A program made the translations under genes and the position numbers. Below are positions 57,234 through 64,000 of a stretch of DNA of 64,000 nucleotides, piece after piece; the stretch's first letter is position 1, and each line of letters begins with the position of its first letter. Origin of the DNA: Streptomyces naganishii JCM 4654 (GTDB lineage: Bacteria > Actinomycetota > Actinomycetes > Streptomycetales > Streptomycetaceae); NCBI RefSeq assembly GCF_014650575.1, contig NZ_BMVF01000010.1, positions 1-64,000 of the forward strand, written 5' to 3'. Below the pieces are notes generated by a model. That model was not told the origin of the DNA, searched no databases, and was given only the letters and a program-made list of their open reading frames with translations.

Positions 57234-58826
57234 TCAGGCCACCGGCTCCGGTACGGCCTCCCGCTGGGCCGGCGCCCCGTGGCCCGGCGCACGTGCCGTC
57301 ACCATCAGCCCCGCGGTCAGCGCGGCGAGCAGCATGACGGCCGCGGCCACCCAGATGGCGACCGTGTAGCCGTGCACGATCCCTTCCGGCACCACCCGGG
57401 CCCGGTCGGCGGGCCCGTGCAGACGGGCCGCGATGTAGGCGGTGCTGCTCGTGGTGGCGATCGTGTTGAGCAGCGCGGTGCCGATCGAACCGCCGACCTG
57501 CTGCGAGGTGTTCACCGTCGCGGAGGTCACGCCCGAGTCCTGCGGGGCGACGCCCGCGGTGGCGGTGGCGAACACCGGCATGAAGGTCAGGCCCATGCCG
57601 AGACCCATCAGCACCAGCGCCGGCAGCACCTCGCTCGTGTACTCCGACTCCACCGTCAGCCGGGTGAGCAGCAGCAGCCCGCCCGCCGCCAGGACCATGC
57701 CGGGGACCATGAGCGCGCGCGGGGCGACGCGCTGGAGCAGCCGGGCGGAGATCTGGGTGGCCCCGATGACGATCGCCACGGTCAGCGGCAGGAACGCCAG
57801 GCCGGTCCTGAGCGGCGAGTAGGCGAGGATCTCCTGGAGGTAGTACGTCATGAACAGGAACAGCCCGAACATGCCGATGACCGCCAGCAGCATGGTCAGG
57901 AAGCAGCCGGCCCGGTTGCGCTCCCGCACGATGTGCAGCGGCAGCAGCGGCACCGGCGCCCTGCGCTGCCACCAGACGAACGCGCCGAGCAGCGCCACGC
58001 CCACCGCGAACAGGCTCAGCACCAGCGGGTCGGTCCAGCCGCGCGGCTGGGCCTCGCTGAAGCCGTAGACGACCGCGACCAGGCCGCCGCAGCCCAGCAC
58101 CGCACCGGGCACGTCCAGCCGGACGCCGGTGCGGCCGGGCCGGTCGTGCAGCAGGGCGAACGCGCCGAGTACCGCGACGATCGCGATCGGCACGTTGACG
58201 TACAGGCACCAGCGCCAGTTCAGGTACTCGGTCAGCAGGCCGCCGACGATGAACCCGATCGCCGAGCCGCTGCCCGCCAGCGCGCCGTAGATGCCGAACG
58301 CCTTGCCGCGCTCGCGTGGATCGGTGAACGTCGTGGTCAGCAGGCTCAGCGCGGAGGGGGCGAGCACGGCGGCGAAGGCGCCCTGGAGGGCGCGGGCGCC
58401 GAAGAGCATGCCGGAGGAGGTGGCCGCCCCGCCGAGCGCGGAGGCGCCGGCGAAGCCGATCAGCCCGATCACGAACGTCCGCTTGCGGCCGGCCAGGTCG
58501 GCGATCCGCCCGCCGAGCAGGAGCAGCCCGCCGAAGGCGAGGGTGTAGGCGGTGATGACCCACTGCCGGTTGGCGTCGGACATGTTCAGGGCGTGCTGCG
58601 CGGAGGGGAGCGCGATGTTCACGATCGTCGCGTCGAGCACGACCATCAACTGGGCGAGGGCGATCACCACCAGGGCCCACCAGCGGTGCGCGTCGGCGGC
58701 GCGGGCGTGCCGCGGGCGGTAACCGGGGTGCGGGGAGCGCAGCGGGTTCCCGTGGTGGGAGGCGCCGGCGTGGTGGGCTATCGGTCGGTCGGCGAGGGAG
58801 GATTCACCTTTTCGGGTGATACTCAT
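57234..58826 (-). CDS. DHA2-family MFS drug exporter (14 TM, EmrB/QacA type)
   Basis: 530 residues. A hydrophilic His/Arg-rich N-terminus (about 1-45) precedes 14 TM segments. Motif A-like LGGRIADLAGRKRTFVIGLIGF, motif B/C-like ARALQGAFAAVLAPSALSLL and GSGSAIGFIVGGLLTEYLNWRWCLYVNVPIAI, and the LDATIVNIALPSAQ segment in TM1 define the DHA2 subfamily. It should export hydrophobic drugs or metabolites by proton antiport. No TetR gene is adjacent. Ends 111 bp from the propeller gene, convergent. Confidence 0.9.
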   Translation of the reverse strand: MSITRKGESSLADRPIAHHAGASHHGNPLRSPHPGYRPRHARAADAHRWWALVVIALAQLMVVLDATIVNIALPSAQHALNMSDANRQWVITAYTLAFGGLLLLGGRIADLAGRKRTFVIGLIGFAGASALGGAATSSGMLFGARALQGAFAAVLAPSALSLLTTTFTDPRERGKAFGIYGALAGSGSAIGFIVGGLLTEYLNWRWCLYVNVPIAIVAVLGAFALLHDRPGRTGVRLDVPGAVLGCGGLVAVVYGFSEAQPRGWTDPLVLSLFAVGVALLGAFVWWQRRAPVPLLPLHIVRERNRAGCFLTMLLAVIGMFGLFLFMTYYLQEILAYSPLRTGLAFLPLTVAIVIGATQISARLLQRVAPRALMVPGMVLAAGGLLLLTRLTVESEYTSEVLPALVLMGLGMGLTFMPVFATATAGVAPQDSGVTSATVNTSQQVGGSIGTALLNTIATTSSTAYIAARLHGPADRARVVPEGIVHGYTVAIWVAAAVMLLAALTAGLMVTARAPGHGAPAQREAVPEPVA

Positions 58827-58900
58827 CTGGACAGAACATCATGAATCGGTCCGTAACGCATCCCCCGGGCATTGTCAGTGGCGTGGTGCAGCATGGGGCC

Positions 58901-59605
58901 ATGGCGAGAAGAGCGACGAACGGCGGGGGCGGTGCGGGCGGTGACGGCCGGGCCCGGGTGAAGGCCGCGCGCCGGCCCGAGGTGCGGCTGCCCGCGCTCG
59001 AGGCGTACGACGGGGCAGGGCTGGCCCCGGACGGGGACTACGACGGGCTGGAGTTCGGCCAGGCGGACCTCACCGGGCAGGACGGCGCGGGCGCCCGCTT
59101 CATGGACTGCGCGCTCACCGGCTGCGTGCTGGACGGCACCTCGCTGCACCACGCCCGCCTGTTCGACTCGGTCCTCACCGGCATACGGGGTGTGGGCACC
59201 GACCTCGCGGAGTCGACCCTGCGGGACGTGGAGCTGGCCGACGCCCGCCTCGGCGGGGTGCAGCTGCACGGCTCGGTCCTGGAGCGGGTGCGCGTCCGGG
59301 GCGGCAAGATCGACTATCTGAACCTGCGCAAGGCCAGGCTCCGGGACGTCGTCTTCGAGGGCTGCGTACTGGTCGAGCCGGACTTCGGGGGCGCGAGTCT
59401 CGAGCGGGTGGAGTTCGTGGACTGCGTGCTCAAGGGCGCCGACCTCACCGCGGCCACCCTCGTCGACGTCGACCTGCGCGCGGCCGCGCCCCTGGAGATC
59501 GCCCGCGGGGTGGACCGGCTCGCGGGCGCGGTGATCAGCACCGGCCAGCTGCTGGACCTGGCCCCGGTGCTGGCGGCGGCCCTGGGGGTGCGGGTGGAGG
59601 ACTGA
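58901..59605 (+). CDS. Pentapeptide-repeat protein
   Basis: 234 residues. After a basic Gly-rich N-terminus, residues about 65-205 form A(D/N)LxX-type pentapeptide coils: FGQADLTGQDGAG-ARFMDCALTGCVLDGTSLHHARLFDSVLTG ... LERVEFVDCVLKGADLTAATLVDVDL. Such right-handed quadrilateral helices can mimic DNA, as in Qnr/MfpA; the target here is unknown. ATG 58901 is used because the repeat protein starts shortly after; 58841 would add 20 residues. Divergent from the MFS gene. Confidence 0.82.
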   Translation: MARRATNGGGGAGGDGRARVKAARRPEVRLPALEAYDGAGLAPDGDYDGLEFGQADLTGQDGAGARFMDCALTGCVLDGTSLHHARLFDSVLTGIRGVGTDLAESTLRDVELADARLGGVQLHGSVLERVRVRGGKIDYLNLRKARLRDVVFEGCVLVEPDFGGASLERVEFVDCVLKGADLTAATLVDVDLRAAAPLEIARGVDRLAGAVISTGQLLDLAPVLAAALGVRVED

Positions 59606-59617
59606 ACGCGGTCGCGG

Positions 59618-60118
59618 TCAGGGAAGGCGGGGGAAGCGGGCCTGGAGGGTCCAGACGGCCGGGTTCTCGCCCAGGTCCTCGTGCATGTCCACCAGGTCGG
59701 CGATCAGGTCGTGCAGGAAGTCTCGCGCCTCCTTGCGCAGGTCGCGGTGGGAGAAGGTGAGCGGTGCCTCGTCGGCCGGCATCCAGTCGGCCTCGATGTC
59801 GACCCAGCCGAAGCGGCGCTCGAAGAGCATCCGGTCGGTGGACTCGGTGAAGTCCAGCTCCGCCCGCTGCGGGCGCGAGGCGCGCGACCCGGCCGGGTCG
59901 CGGTCCAGCCGCTCCACGATGTCGCACAGCGCCCACGCGAAGTCGAGCACCGGCACCCATCCCCAGGCCGTGGCCAGCTCGCGGTCCGCCTCCGTGTCCG
60001 CCAGGTACACATCACCGCAGAACAGGTCGTGCCGCAGCGCCCGCACGTCCGCACGCCGGTAGTCGGTCTGCGGAGGGTCAGGGAAGCGGTTGGAGAGGGC
60101 GTAGCCGATGTCGAGCAC
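59618..60118 (-). CDS. Conserved hypothetical protein
   Basis: 166 residues from GTG 60118 (VLDIGYALSNRFPDPPQ...). Soluble, acidic, Asp/Trp-rich, with LATAWGWVPVLDFAWALCDIVERLD and DIEADWMPADEAPLTFSHRDLRKEARDFLHDLIADLVDMHEDLGENP. The pattern resembles actinobacterial DUF-type proteins often called 'DUF5063/YxiG-like', but I cannot name the family with confidence. Start uncertain: the frame is open to 60301. Confidence 0.6.
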   Translation of the reverse strand: MLDIGYALSNRFPDPPQTDYRRADVRALRHDLFCGDVYLADTEADRELATAWGWVPVLDFAWALCDIVERLDRDPAGSRASRPQRAELDFTESTDRMLFERRFGWVDIEADWMPADEAPLTFSHRDLRKEARDFLHDLIADLVDMHEDLGENPAVWTLQARFPRLP

Positions 60119-60145
60119 GTAGGTGATCGTCCCACGGCCCCCGCA

Positions 60146-60151
60146 TAGGAT
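60146..60151 (+). promoter_or_regulatory. -10 element of the M1 peptidase gene
   Basis: TAGGAT ends 7 nt before GTG 60159; GTGATC sits 17 bp upstream as a weak -35. Leaderless transcript expected. Confidence 0.45.
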
Positions 60152-60158
60152 CGCACTC

Positions 60159-61574
60159 GTGTACCGATCCGCACCGGGTGTCCGAACCGCCACTGCCGCC
60201 ACAGCGGTCCTCGCCCTCACCCTGACCGCCTGCGAGGGCGGAGTGCACGGCACCCCCGGCGGTGCCGGCCTGCGCGATCCGTACTTCCCCAAGGCGGGCA
60301 ACGGCGGCTACGACGTCAGCCACTACGGCCTGACCCTCGACTACGACCCCGCCCGCCGCCACCTCACCGGCACGGCCGTGATCACCGCCCGGGCCGGCCA
60401 GGACCTGTCCGCCTTCGACCTCGACCTCAAGGGCCTGGACGTGCACAGCGTCACCGTCGAGGGCACACCGGCCCGCTTCAGCCGCGCCGGCCAGGAGCTC
60501 ACCGTCCGCCCGCACGACGAGCTCGCCCAGGGCGCGACGTTCGCCGTGACGGTCCGCTACTCCGGCACCCCGCAGACCATCACCGACCCCGACGGCTCCG
60601 AGGAGGGCTGGCTGCCCACCGCCGACGGCGCCCTCGCCCTCGGCGAGCCGACCGGCTCGATGGCGTGGTTCCCCGGCAACGACCACCCCTCCGACAAGGC
60701 CGCCTACGACATCTCGGTCACCGTGCCGAAGGACCTCCAGGCCGTCTCCAACGGCGAGTTGAAGAGCGACACGGCCGACGGCGGCCGCAGGACGTACCGC
60801 TGGCACACCGCCGAACCGATGGCCACCTACCTCGCCACCGTCGCGATCGGCCACTTCGACATCACCCGCGGCACCCTCAAGGACGGCCTGCCGCTGTACG
60901 TCGCCGTCGACCCGACCCAGTCGCAGGCGAGCCGCGCCGTCCTGGCGAGGATTCCCGAGATCGTGGAGTGGGAGGAGCACACCTTCGGCCCGTACCCCTT
61001 CTCCTCCACCGGCGTGATCGTCGACCGGCCCGGGGACGCGGGCTACGCCCTGGAGACCCAGAACCGGCCCGTCTTCGCGGGCGCCCCCGAGCTGAACACC
61101 GTGGTCCACGAACTCGCCCACCAGTGGTACGGCGACTCCGTCACCCCGAGGAGCTGGCGGGACATGTGGCTCAACGAGGGGTTCGCCACGTACACGTCGT
61201 GGCTGTGGGACGAGGACCACGGCGGCGACACCTGCCAGCAGACCTTCGACTCCCTCTACCGCGGCGACTACTTCGGGGACGACGCCGACAACAAGGCCCT
61301 GTGGTCCTACCCGCCCGCCCGGCCGAGCGACGCCGCGCACATCTCGGACCGGCCGGTCTACGAGCGCGGCGCGATGGTCCTGCACAAGATCCGCCAACTG
61401 GTCGGCGACGACGCCTTCTTCGGCATCCTCAAGGGCTGGGCCGCCGCCCACCGGCACGGCAACGCGGACACCGCCGAGTTCACCGCCTACGTCGAGAAGC
61501 AGGCGCCCGGCAAGGACTTCGGCCCGATCTGGAAGACCTGGCTGTACGGGGACGGCAAGCCCGCCCGTCCGTGA
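60159..61574 (+). CDS. M1-family metallopeptidase lipoprotein
   Basis: 471 residues, shorter than full aminopeptidase N (about 850), having only the N-terminal and catalytic domains. A lipoprotein signal (LALTLTACEGG, lipobox LTAC) anchors it outside. Zinc-binding HELAHQWYG and the downstream glutamate in WLNEGFATY are intact; an exopeptidase-like motif at 'DPDGSEEGWL / ALGEPTGSMAWFPGN' replaces the usual GAMEN with YALETQNRP nearby. GTG 60159 is 7 nt after TAGGAT. Probably an aminopeptidase trimming extracellular peptides. Confidence 0.88.
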   Translation: MYRSAPGVRTATAATAVLALTLTACEGGVHGTPGGAGLRDPYFPKAGNGGYDVSHYGLTLDYDPARRHLTGTAVITARAGQDLSAFDLDLKGLDVHSVTVEGTPARFSRAGQELTVRPHDELAQGATFAVTVRYSGTPQTITDPDGSEEGWLPTADGALALGEPTGSMAWFPGNDHPSDKAAYDISVTVPKDLQAVSNGELKSDTADGGRRTYRWHTAEPMATYLATVAIGHFDITRGTLKDGLPLYVAVDPTQSQASRAVLARIPEIVEWEEHTFGPYPFSSTGVIVDRPGDAGYALETQNRPVFAGAPELNTVVHELAHQWYGDSVTPRSWRDMWLNEGFATYTSWLWDEDHGGDTCQQTFDSLYRGDYFGDDADNKALWSYPPARPSDAAHISDRPVYERGAMVLHKIRQLVGDDAFFGILKGWAAAHRHGNADTAEFTAYVEKQAPGKDFGPIWKTWLYGDGKPARP

Positions 61575-61578
61575 GGTC

Positions 61579-62091
61579 TCACAGCTCCTTGCGCAGCACC
61601 GCGCAGGGACGGCCCAGTTGGCGGTCCTTTCGGTGGTCGATCACCTCGTAGCCGAGGGCGGTCCAGAACGCGAGGGCGCCGGGGTTGTTCTCCAGGACGG
61701 CGAGGCGTACGGCGGCGCGGCCCGAGGCGCGGAAGCGGTCCTCCACGAGCGCGGCGAGCCGGCGACCGTGGCCCTGGCGGTGGGCCGACGCGTCGACCAT
61801 CAGCAGGCCGATCCACGGGTCCGGGTCGGCGGGATCGGGGTGGTGGCCGAGCGTGATGGCCAGTCCGACCAGCCGCCCCTCGCTGCGGGCGAGCAGCACC
61901 TCCGCGGACGGGTCCGCGGAGTCCTCGGCGAGCGCGGCGGCGACCTGCTCGGGGCGGATGTCGTCCGGGTCGGGGAACTCGCCGCTGAGCGCGTGGAAGT
62001 CGCGGTTGGAGGCGTACAGCGCGGTGAGTTCGGTCAGCAGCTCGCCCGGCAGTTCCCGCTCGGGGCCGGGGGAGAGGGGTTCGAGGATCAC
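61579..62091 (-). CDS. GNAT-family N-acetyltransferase
   Basis: 170 residues. Acetyl-CoA-binding motif A reads WIGLLMVDASAHRQGHGRRLAALVEDRF (Q/R-x-x-G-x-G/A), followed by AVRLAVLENNPGALAFWTALGYEVIDHR. Substrate unknown. GTG 62091 is 6 nt after TACCTT on the minus strand and is preferred to ATG 62136. Its 3' end lies 4 bp from the convergent M1 peptidase stop. Confidence 0.82.
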   Translation of the reverse strand: MILEPLSPGPERELPGELLTELTALYASNRDFHALSGEFPDPDDIRPEQVAAALAEDSADPSAEVLLARSEGRLVGLAITLGHHPDPADPDPWIGLLMVDASAHRQGHGRRLAALVEDRFRASGRAAVRLAVLENNPGALAFWTALGYEVIDHRKDRQLGRPCAVLRKEL

Positions 62092-62097
62092 CGGGGC

Positions 62098-62103
62098 AAG
62101 GTA
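62098..62103 (-). promoter_or_regulatory. -10 element of the GNAT gene
   Basis: TACCTT on the minus strand, 6 nt before GTG 62091. Confidence 0.35.
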
Positions 62104-62214
62104 TCGCGGGGTGCCCCGCGCCGCCGCGCCATTCACGGGGGCCGCCGAACGGCCGGAGCCCCGGCCCGGGACGGGCCGGGACTCCGCTGCGCCGGTGCGC
62201 TGACGCGGGGTCCG

Positions 62215-62790
62215 TCAGACGTTGACGCCGAAGTCCTTGGCGATGCCGACCAGGCCCGAGGCGTAACCCTGGCCGACGGCGCGGAACTTCCACTCCGCGC
62301 CGTTGCGGTACAGCTCGCCGAAGACCATGGCCGTCTCGGTGGCGGCGTCCTCCGACAGGTCGTAGCGGGCGATCTCGGCGCCGCCGGCCTGGTTGACGAT
62401 GCGGATGTAGGCGTTGCGGACCTGGCCGAAGTTCTGGCCGCGGTTCTCGGCGTCGTAGATGGAGACCGGGAAGACGACCTTGTCGATGTCGGCCGGGAGA
62501 CCGGCGAGGTTGACGTTGATCGCCTCGTCGTCGCCTTCGCCCTGGCCGGTGCGGTTGTCGCCGGTGTGGACGATGGTGTTGTCCGGGGTCTGCTTGTTGT
62601 TGAAGAAGACGAAGTGGCCGTCGGAGTACACCTTGCCCTGCGCGTTGACCGCGATCGCGGAGGCGTCCAGGTCGAAGTCCGTGCCGGTGGTGGTGCGGAC
62701 GTCCCAGCCCAGGCCCACGGTGACGGCGGTCAGGCCCGGAGCTTCCTTGGTGAGCGAGACGTTGCCGCCCTTGGAGAGGCTTACAGCCAT
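62215..62790 (-). CDS. TerD-family calcium-binding stress protein
   Basis: 191 residues, the standard length. Signatures are VSLSKGGNVSLTKEAPGLTAVTVGLGWD, the acidic calcium ligands in DFDLDASAIAVN and GEGDDEAINVNLAGLP, and the C-terminal EWKFRAVGQGYASGLVGIAKDFGV. TerD proteins are abundant in streptomycetes and linked to tellurite and phage stress and to differentiation. ATG 62790 matches the family start; a longer frame runs to 62841. A GGAAC/GTT pair upstream hints at an ECF promoter. Confidence 0.92.
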   Translation of the reverse strand: MAVSLSKGGNVSLTKEAPGLTAVTVGLGWDVRTTTGTDFDLDASAIAVNAQGKVYSDGHFVFFNNKQTPDNTIVHTGDNRTGQGEGDDEAINVNLAGLPADIDKVVFPVSIYDAENRGQNFGQVRNAYIRIVNQAGGAEIARYDLSEDAATETAMVFGELYRNGAEWKFRAVGQGYASGLVGIAKDFGVNV

Positions 62791-62848
62791 GGTGTGGGAG
62801 TCCCTTCCCTCGTTGCGTTGTGCGGACGAAGCTACCGCCACCTCTATG

Positions 62849-62875
62849 AACGCCGAGGGGGGTCCGCACGGTTCC
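62849..62875 (-). promoter_or_regulatory. Candidate ECF-sigma promoter of terD
   Basis: On the minus strand GGAAC is followed after 19 nt by GTT, close to the SigR/SigE-type spacing (GGAAT-18-GTT). It lies about 60-85 bp before ATG 62790. Weak evidence. Confidence 0.3.
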
Positions 62876-62998
62876 GGATCTCTTTACCTTTTTTACCAAA
62901 CCCGCGTCGAACACCCCGTCAGGGCCCGGCCGCGGCCGGGAGGGCGAGCGGGGGCGGCCGCGAAAACCGGGTGACGTGGCCCGGTCGGGAACGGGAAC

Positions 62999-63436
62999 AT
63001 GGGTGACATGTCCGGTCCCCATCTCATCCGCGGCTCCGTCGCGCTCCCCGAGGCCGAGCTGGCCTGGCGCTTCTCGCGGTCCTCGGGGCCCGGCGGACAG
63101 CACGTGAACACCAGCGACTCACAGGTCGAGCTCCGCTTCGACCTGGCGAACACCGAGGCCCTGCCCGAGGTGTGGAAGCGGCGCGCCCTGGAACGGCTGG
63201 CGCCCCGCCTGATCGACGGCGTGATCCTCGTACGCGCCTCCGAGCACCGCTCCCAGTGGCGCAACCGCGAGGCCGCCGCCGTACGCCTGGCGGCCCTCCT
63301 CGCCGAGGCGACCGCGCCCCCGCCCAGGCCCCGCAGACCGACCCGCGTGCCGCGCGGCATCAACGAGCGCCGCCTGCGCGAGAAGAAGCAGCGCTCCGAC
63401 ACCAAACGCGGCCGCTCGGGACGGGACTGGACCTAG
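62999..63436 (+). CDS. arfB: ArfB/YaeJ-type ribosome-rescue peptidyl-tRNA hydrolase
   Basis: 145 residues (142 from ATG 63008). The class I release-factor GGQ motif reads SSGPGGQHVNTSDSQVELRFDL and the C-terminal tail is Lys/Arg-rich (RRLREKKQRSDTKRGRSGRDWT), the part that probes the empty mRNA channel of stalled ribosomes. It lacks the codon-recognition domains of RF1/RF2. Its stop overlaps the convergent GNAT gene by 4 bp. Confidence 0.88.
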   Translation: MGDMSGPHLIRGSVALPEAELAWRFSRSSGPGGQHVNTSDSQVELRFDLANTEALPEVWKRRALERLAPRLIDGVILVRASEHRSQWRNREAAAVRLAALLAEATAPPPRPRRPTRVPRGINERRLREKKQRSDTKRGRSGRDWT

Positions 63437-63906
63437 CCCCTGTCCGCGAGGTCCAGCGCGCCCACCGTCTGGCCGCCGCTCGTCTCGCCGTTCGCTCGGA
63501 AGCCGAGCCCGAGATAGAAGCGCTCCGGGCCGGTGGGGCCGGGATGCCAGGTCACGTACATCCGGCCGGCGCCCCGGCGGCGCAGCTCGGCGGGTACGGC
63601 CCCCACCGCGAAGCGGCCGTACCCGCGCCCCTGCTCCCGGGCCGCGATGTTCAGCCGCCACAGGCCCGAGCGGATCACGCTGCCGTCGCCGTGCCAGTCG
63701 ATGTCCAGGAAGGCCATGAGGAAGCCGACCGGACGGTCGCCGTCGAGGATCAGCCGCGGCCAGGCGGTGCCCGGGTGGACGTACGCCTCCGCGAGGGAGT
63801 TCACCACCGGTGACACCGCGTGCTCCTGGTCCGGGCGGACGGCGATGCCGAGAGCGGCGTCCAGGTTCTGCGGGGTGATCACCTCGAGGCGGGGCGCGGT
63901 CGTCAT
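63433..63906 (-). CDS. GNAT-family N-acetyltransferase
   Basis: 157 residues. The acetyl-CoA-binding region reads LWRLNIAAREQGRGYGRFAVGAVPAELRRRG (R-x-Q-G-x-G), followed by YVTWHPGPTGPERFYLGLGFRANGE. Resembles diamine/spermidine acetyltransferase-like GNATs in the N-terminal VRPDQEHAVSPVVNSLAEAY segment; substrate not certain. 4-bp convergent overlap with arfB. Confidence 0.85.
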   Translation of the reverse strand: MTTAPRLEVITPQNLDAALGIAVRPDQEHAVSPVVNSLAEAYVHPGTAWPRLILDGDRPVGFLMAFLDIDWHGDGSVIRSGLWRLNIAAREQGRGYGRFAVGAVPAELRRRGAGRMYVTWHPGPTGPERFYLGLGFRANGETSGGQTVGALDLADRG

Positions 63907-63954
63907 GCGCGCACCCTAGGCGGCGTGATCACCGCCGGGCCACCGGAATACGGC

Positions 63955-64000
63955 TCAGCCCAGTTGGCGGTAGCGGCCCTTGAAGTATGTGAGGGGGCCG
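63955..64000 (-). CDS. Partial CDS, C-terminal end only
   Basis: Read on the minus strand the edge of the window encodes ...GPLTYFKGRYRQLG and a TGA stop, with the codon bias of the neighbours. Only 14 codons are visible and I do not recognise the protein. Confidence 0.45.
   Translation of the reverse strand, partial: GPLTYFKGRYRQLG

Overview
The window is chromosomal DNA from a Streptomyces, or a very close relative. It is extremely GC-rich with strongly G/C-biased third codon positions. It carries mycothiol (mshA), PhoR-PhoP with a Streptomyces-type PHO box, CarD, MsiK, a SapB-type ram locus and a whiE-type spore-pigment locus. Gene order around mshA, gpmA, phoU-phoRP, carD-ispDF-cysS-rlmB and msiK matches, as I remember it, the S. 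coelicolor SCO42xx core. I see no transposase, integrase, CRISPR array or prophage.

Layout. (1) 1-13.8 kb, core/housekeeping: an XRE regulator with a palindromic upstream element, a HbhA/histone-like protein, a DUF2516 membrane protein, a PP2C-type response regulator, a secreted NlpC/P60 hydrolase, a methyltransferase, mshA with a YbjN protein, a Tat-exported beta-helix protein, AraC/DUF2000 divergent genes, an MFS exporter and gpmA. (2) 13.8-19.6 kb, an accessory-looking secretome patch: two translationally coupled secreted proteins (one lectin-like), a signal peptidase I homologue in which the catalytic lysine position reads arginine, a trypsin-like protease with VCBS-like repeats, a lamin-tail-domain protein and a 51-residue Cys-rich peptide. 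(3) 19.7-31.1 kb, core: phoU divergent from phoR-phoP with the PHO box between them, a lipoprotein, carD after a large dyad, ispD-ispF, an FMN/F420-binding-fold protein, cysS, rlmB and a DoxX membrane protein. (4) 31.3-39.1 kb, the ram/amf (SapB lanthipeptide) locus: ramC synthetase, the 42-residue ramS precursor, ABC half-transporters ramA and ramB, and convergent ramR. RamA carries about 24 tandem 9-residue repeats at its C-terminus. (5) 39.5-42.5 kb: a sugar-nucleotidyltransferase-like gene, a small exported protein, msiK with a DasR-like operator, and tRNA-Thr(UGU). (6) 42.6-51.0 kb, the type II PKS spore-pigment (whiE) locus: divergent FAD hydroxylase, ORFI, cupin, KS-alpha, CLF, ACP, two cyclases, and a convergent O-methyltransferase. 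(7) 51-64 kb: secreted beta-helix and beta-propeller proteins, a rhomboid-like protein, a FAD oxidoreductase, a 14-TM MFS exporter, a pentapeptide-repeat protein, an M1 peptidase lipoprotein, two GNATs, a TerD protein, an ArfB-like rescue factor, and the tail of one more gene at the edge.

How it fits together. The ram locus makes and exports the surfactant peptide needed to raise aerial hyphae, and whiE colours the spores those hyphae become. Both sit within about 3.5 kb of either side of msiK, the shared ATPase of sugar ABC importers. At least eleven genes have a TAnnnT-like -10 element only 6-7 nt before the start codon, so leaderless transcription looks common here. Several starts were chosen with that in mind.
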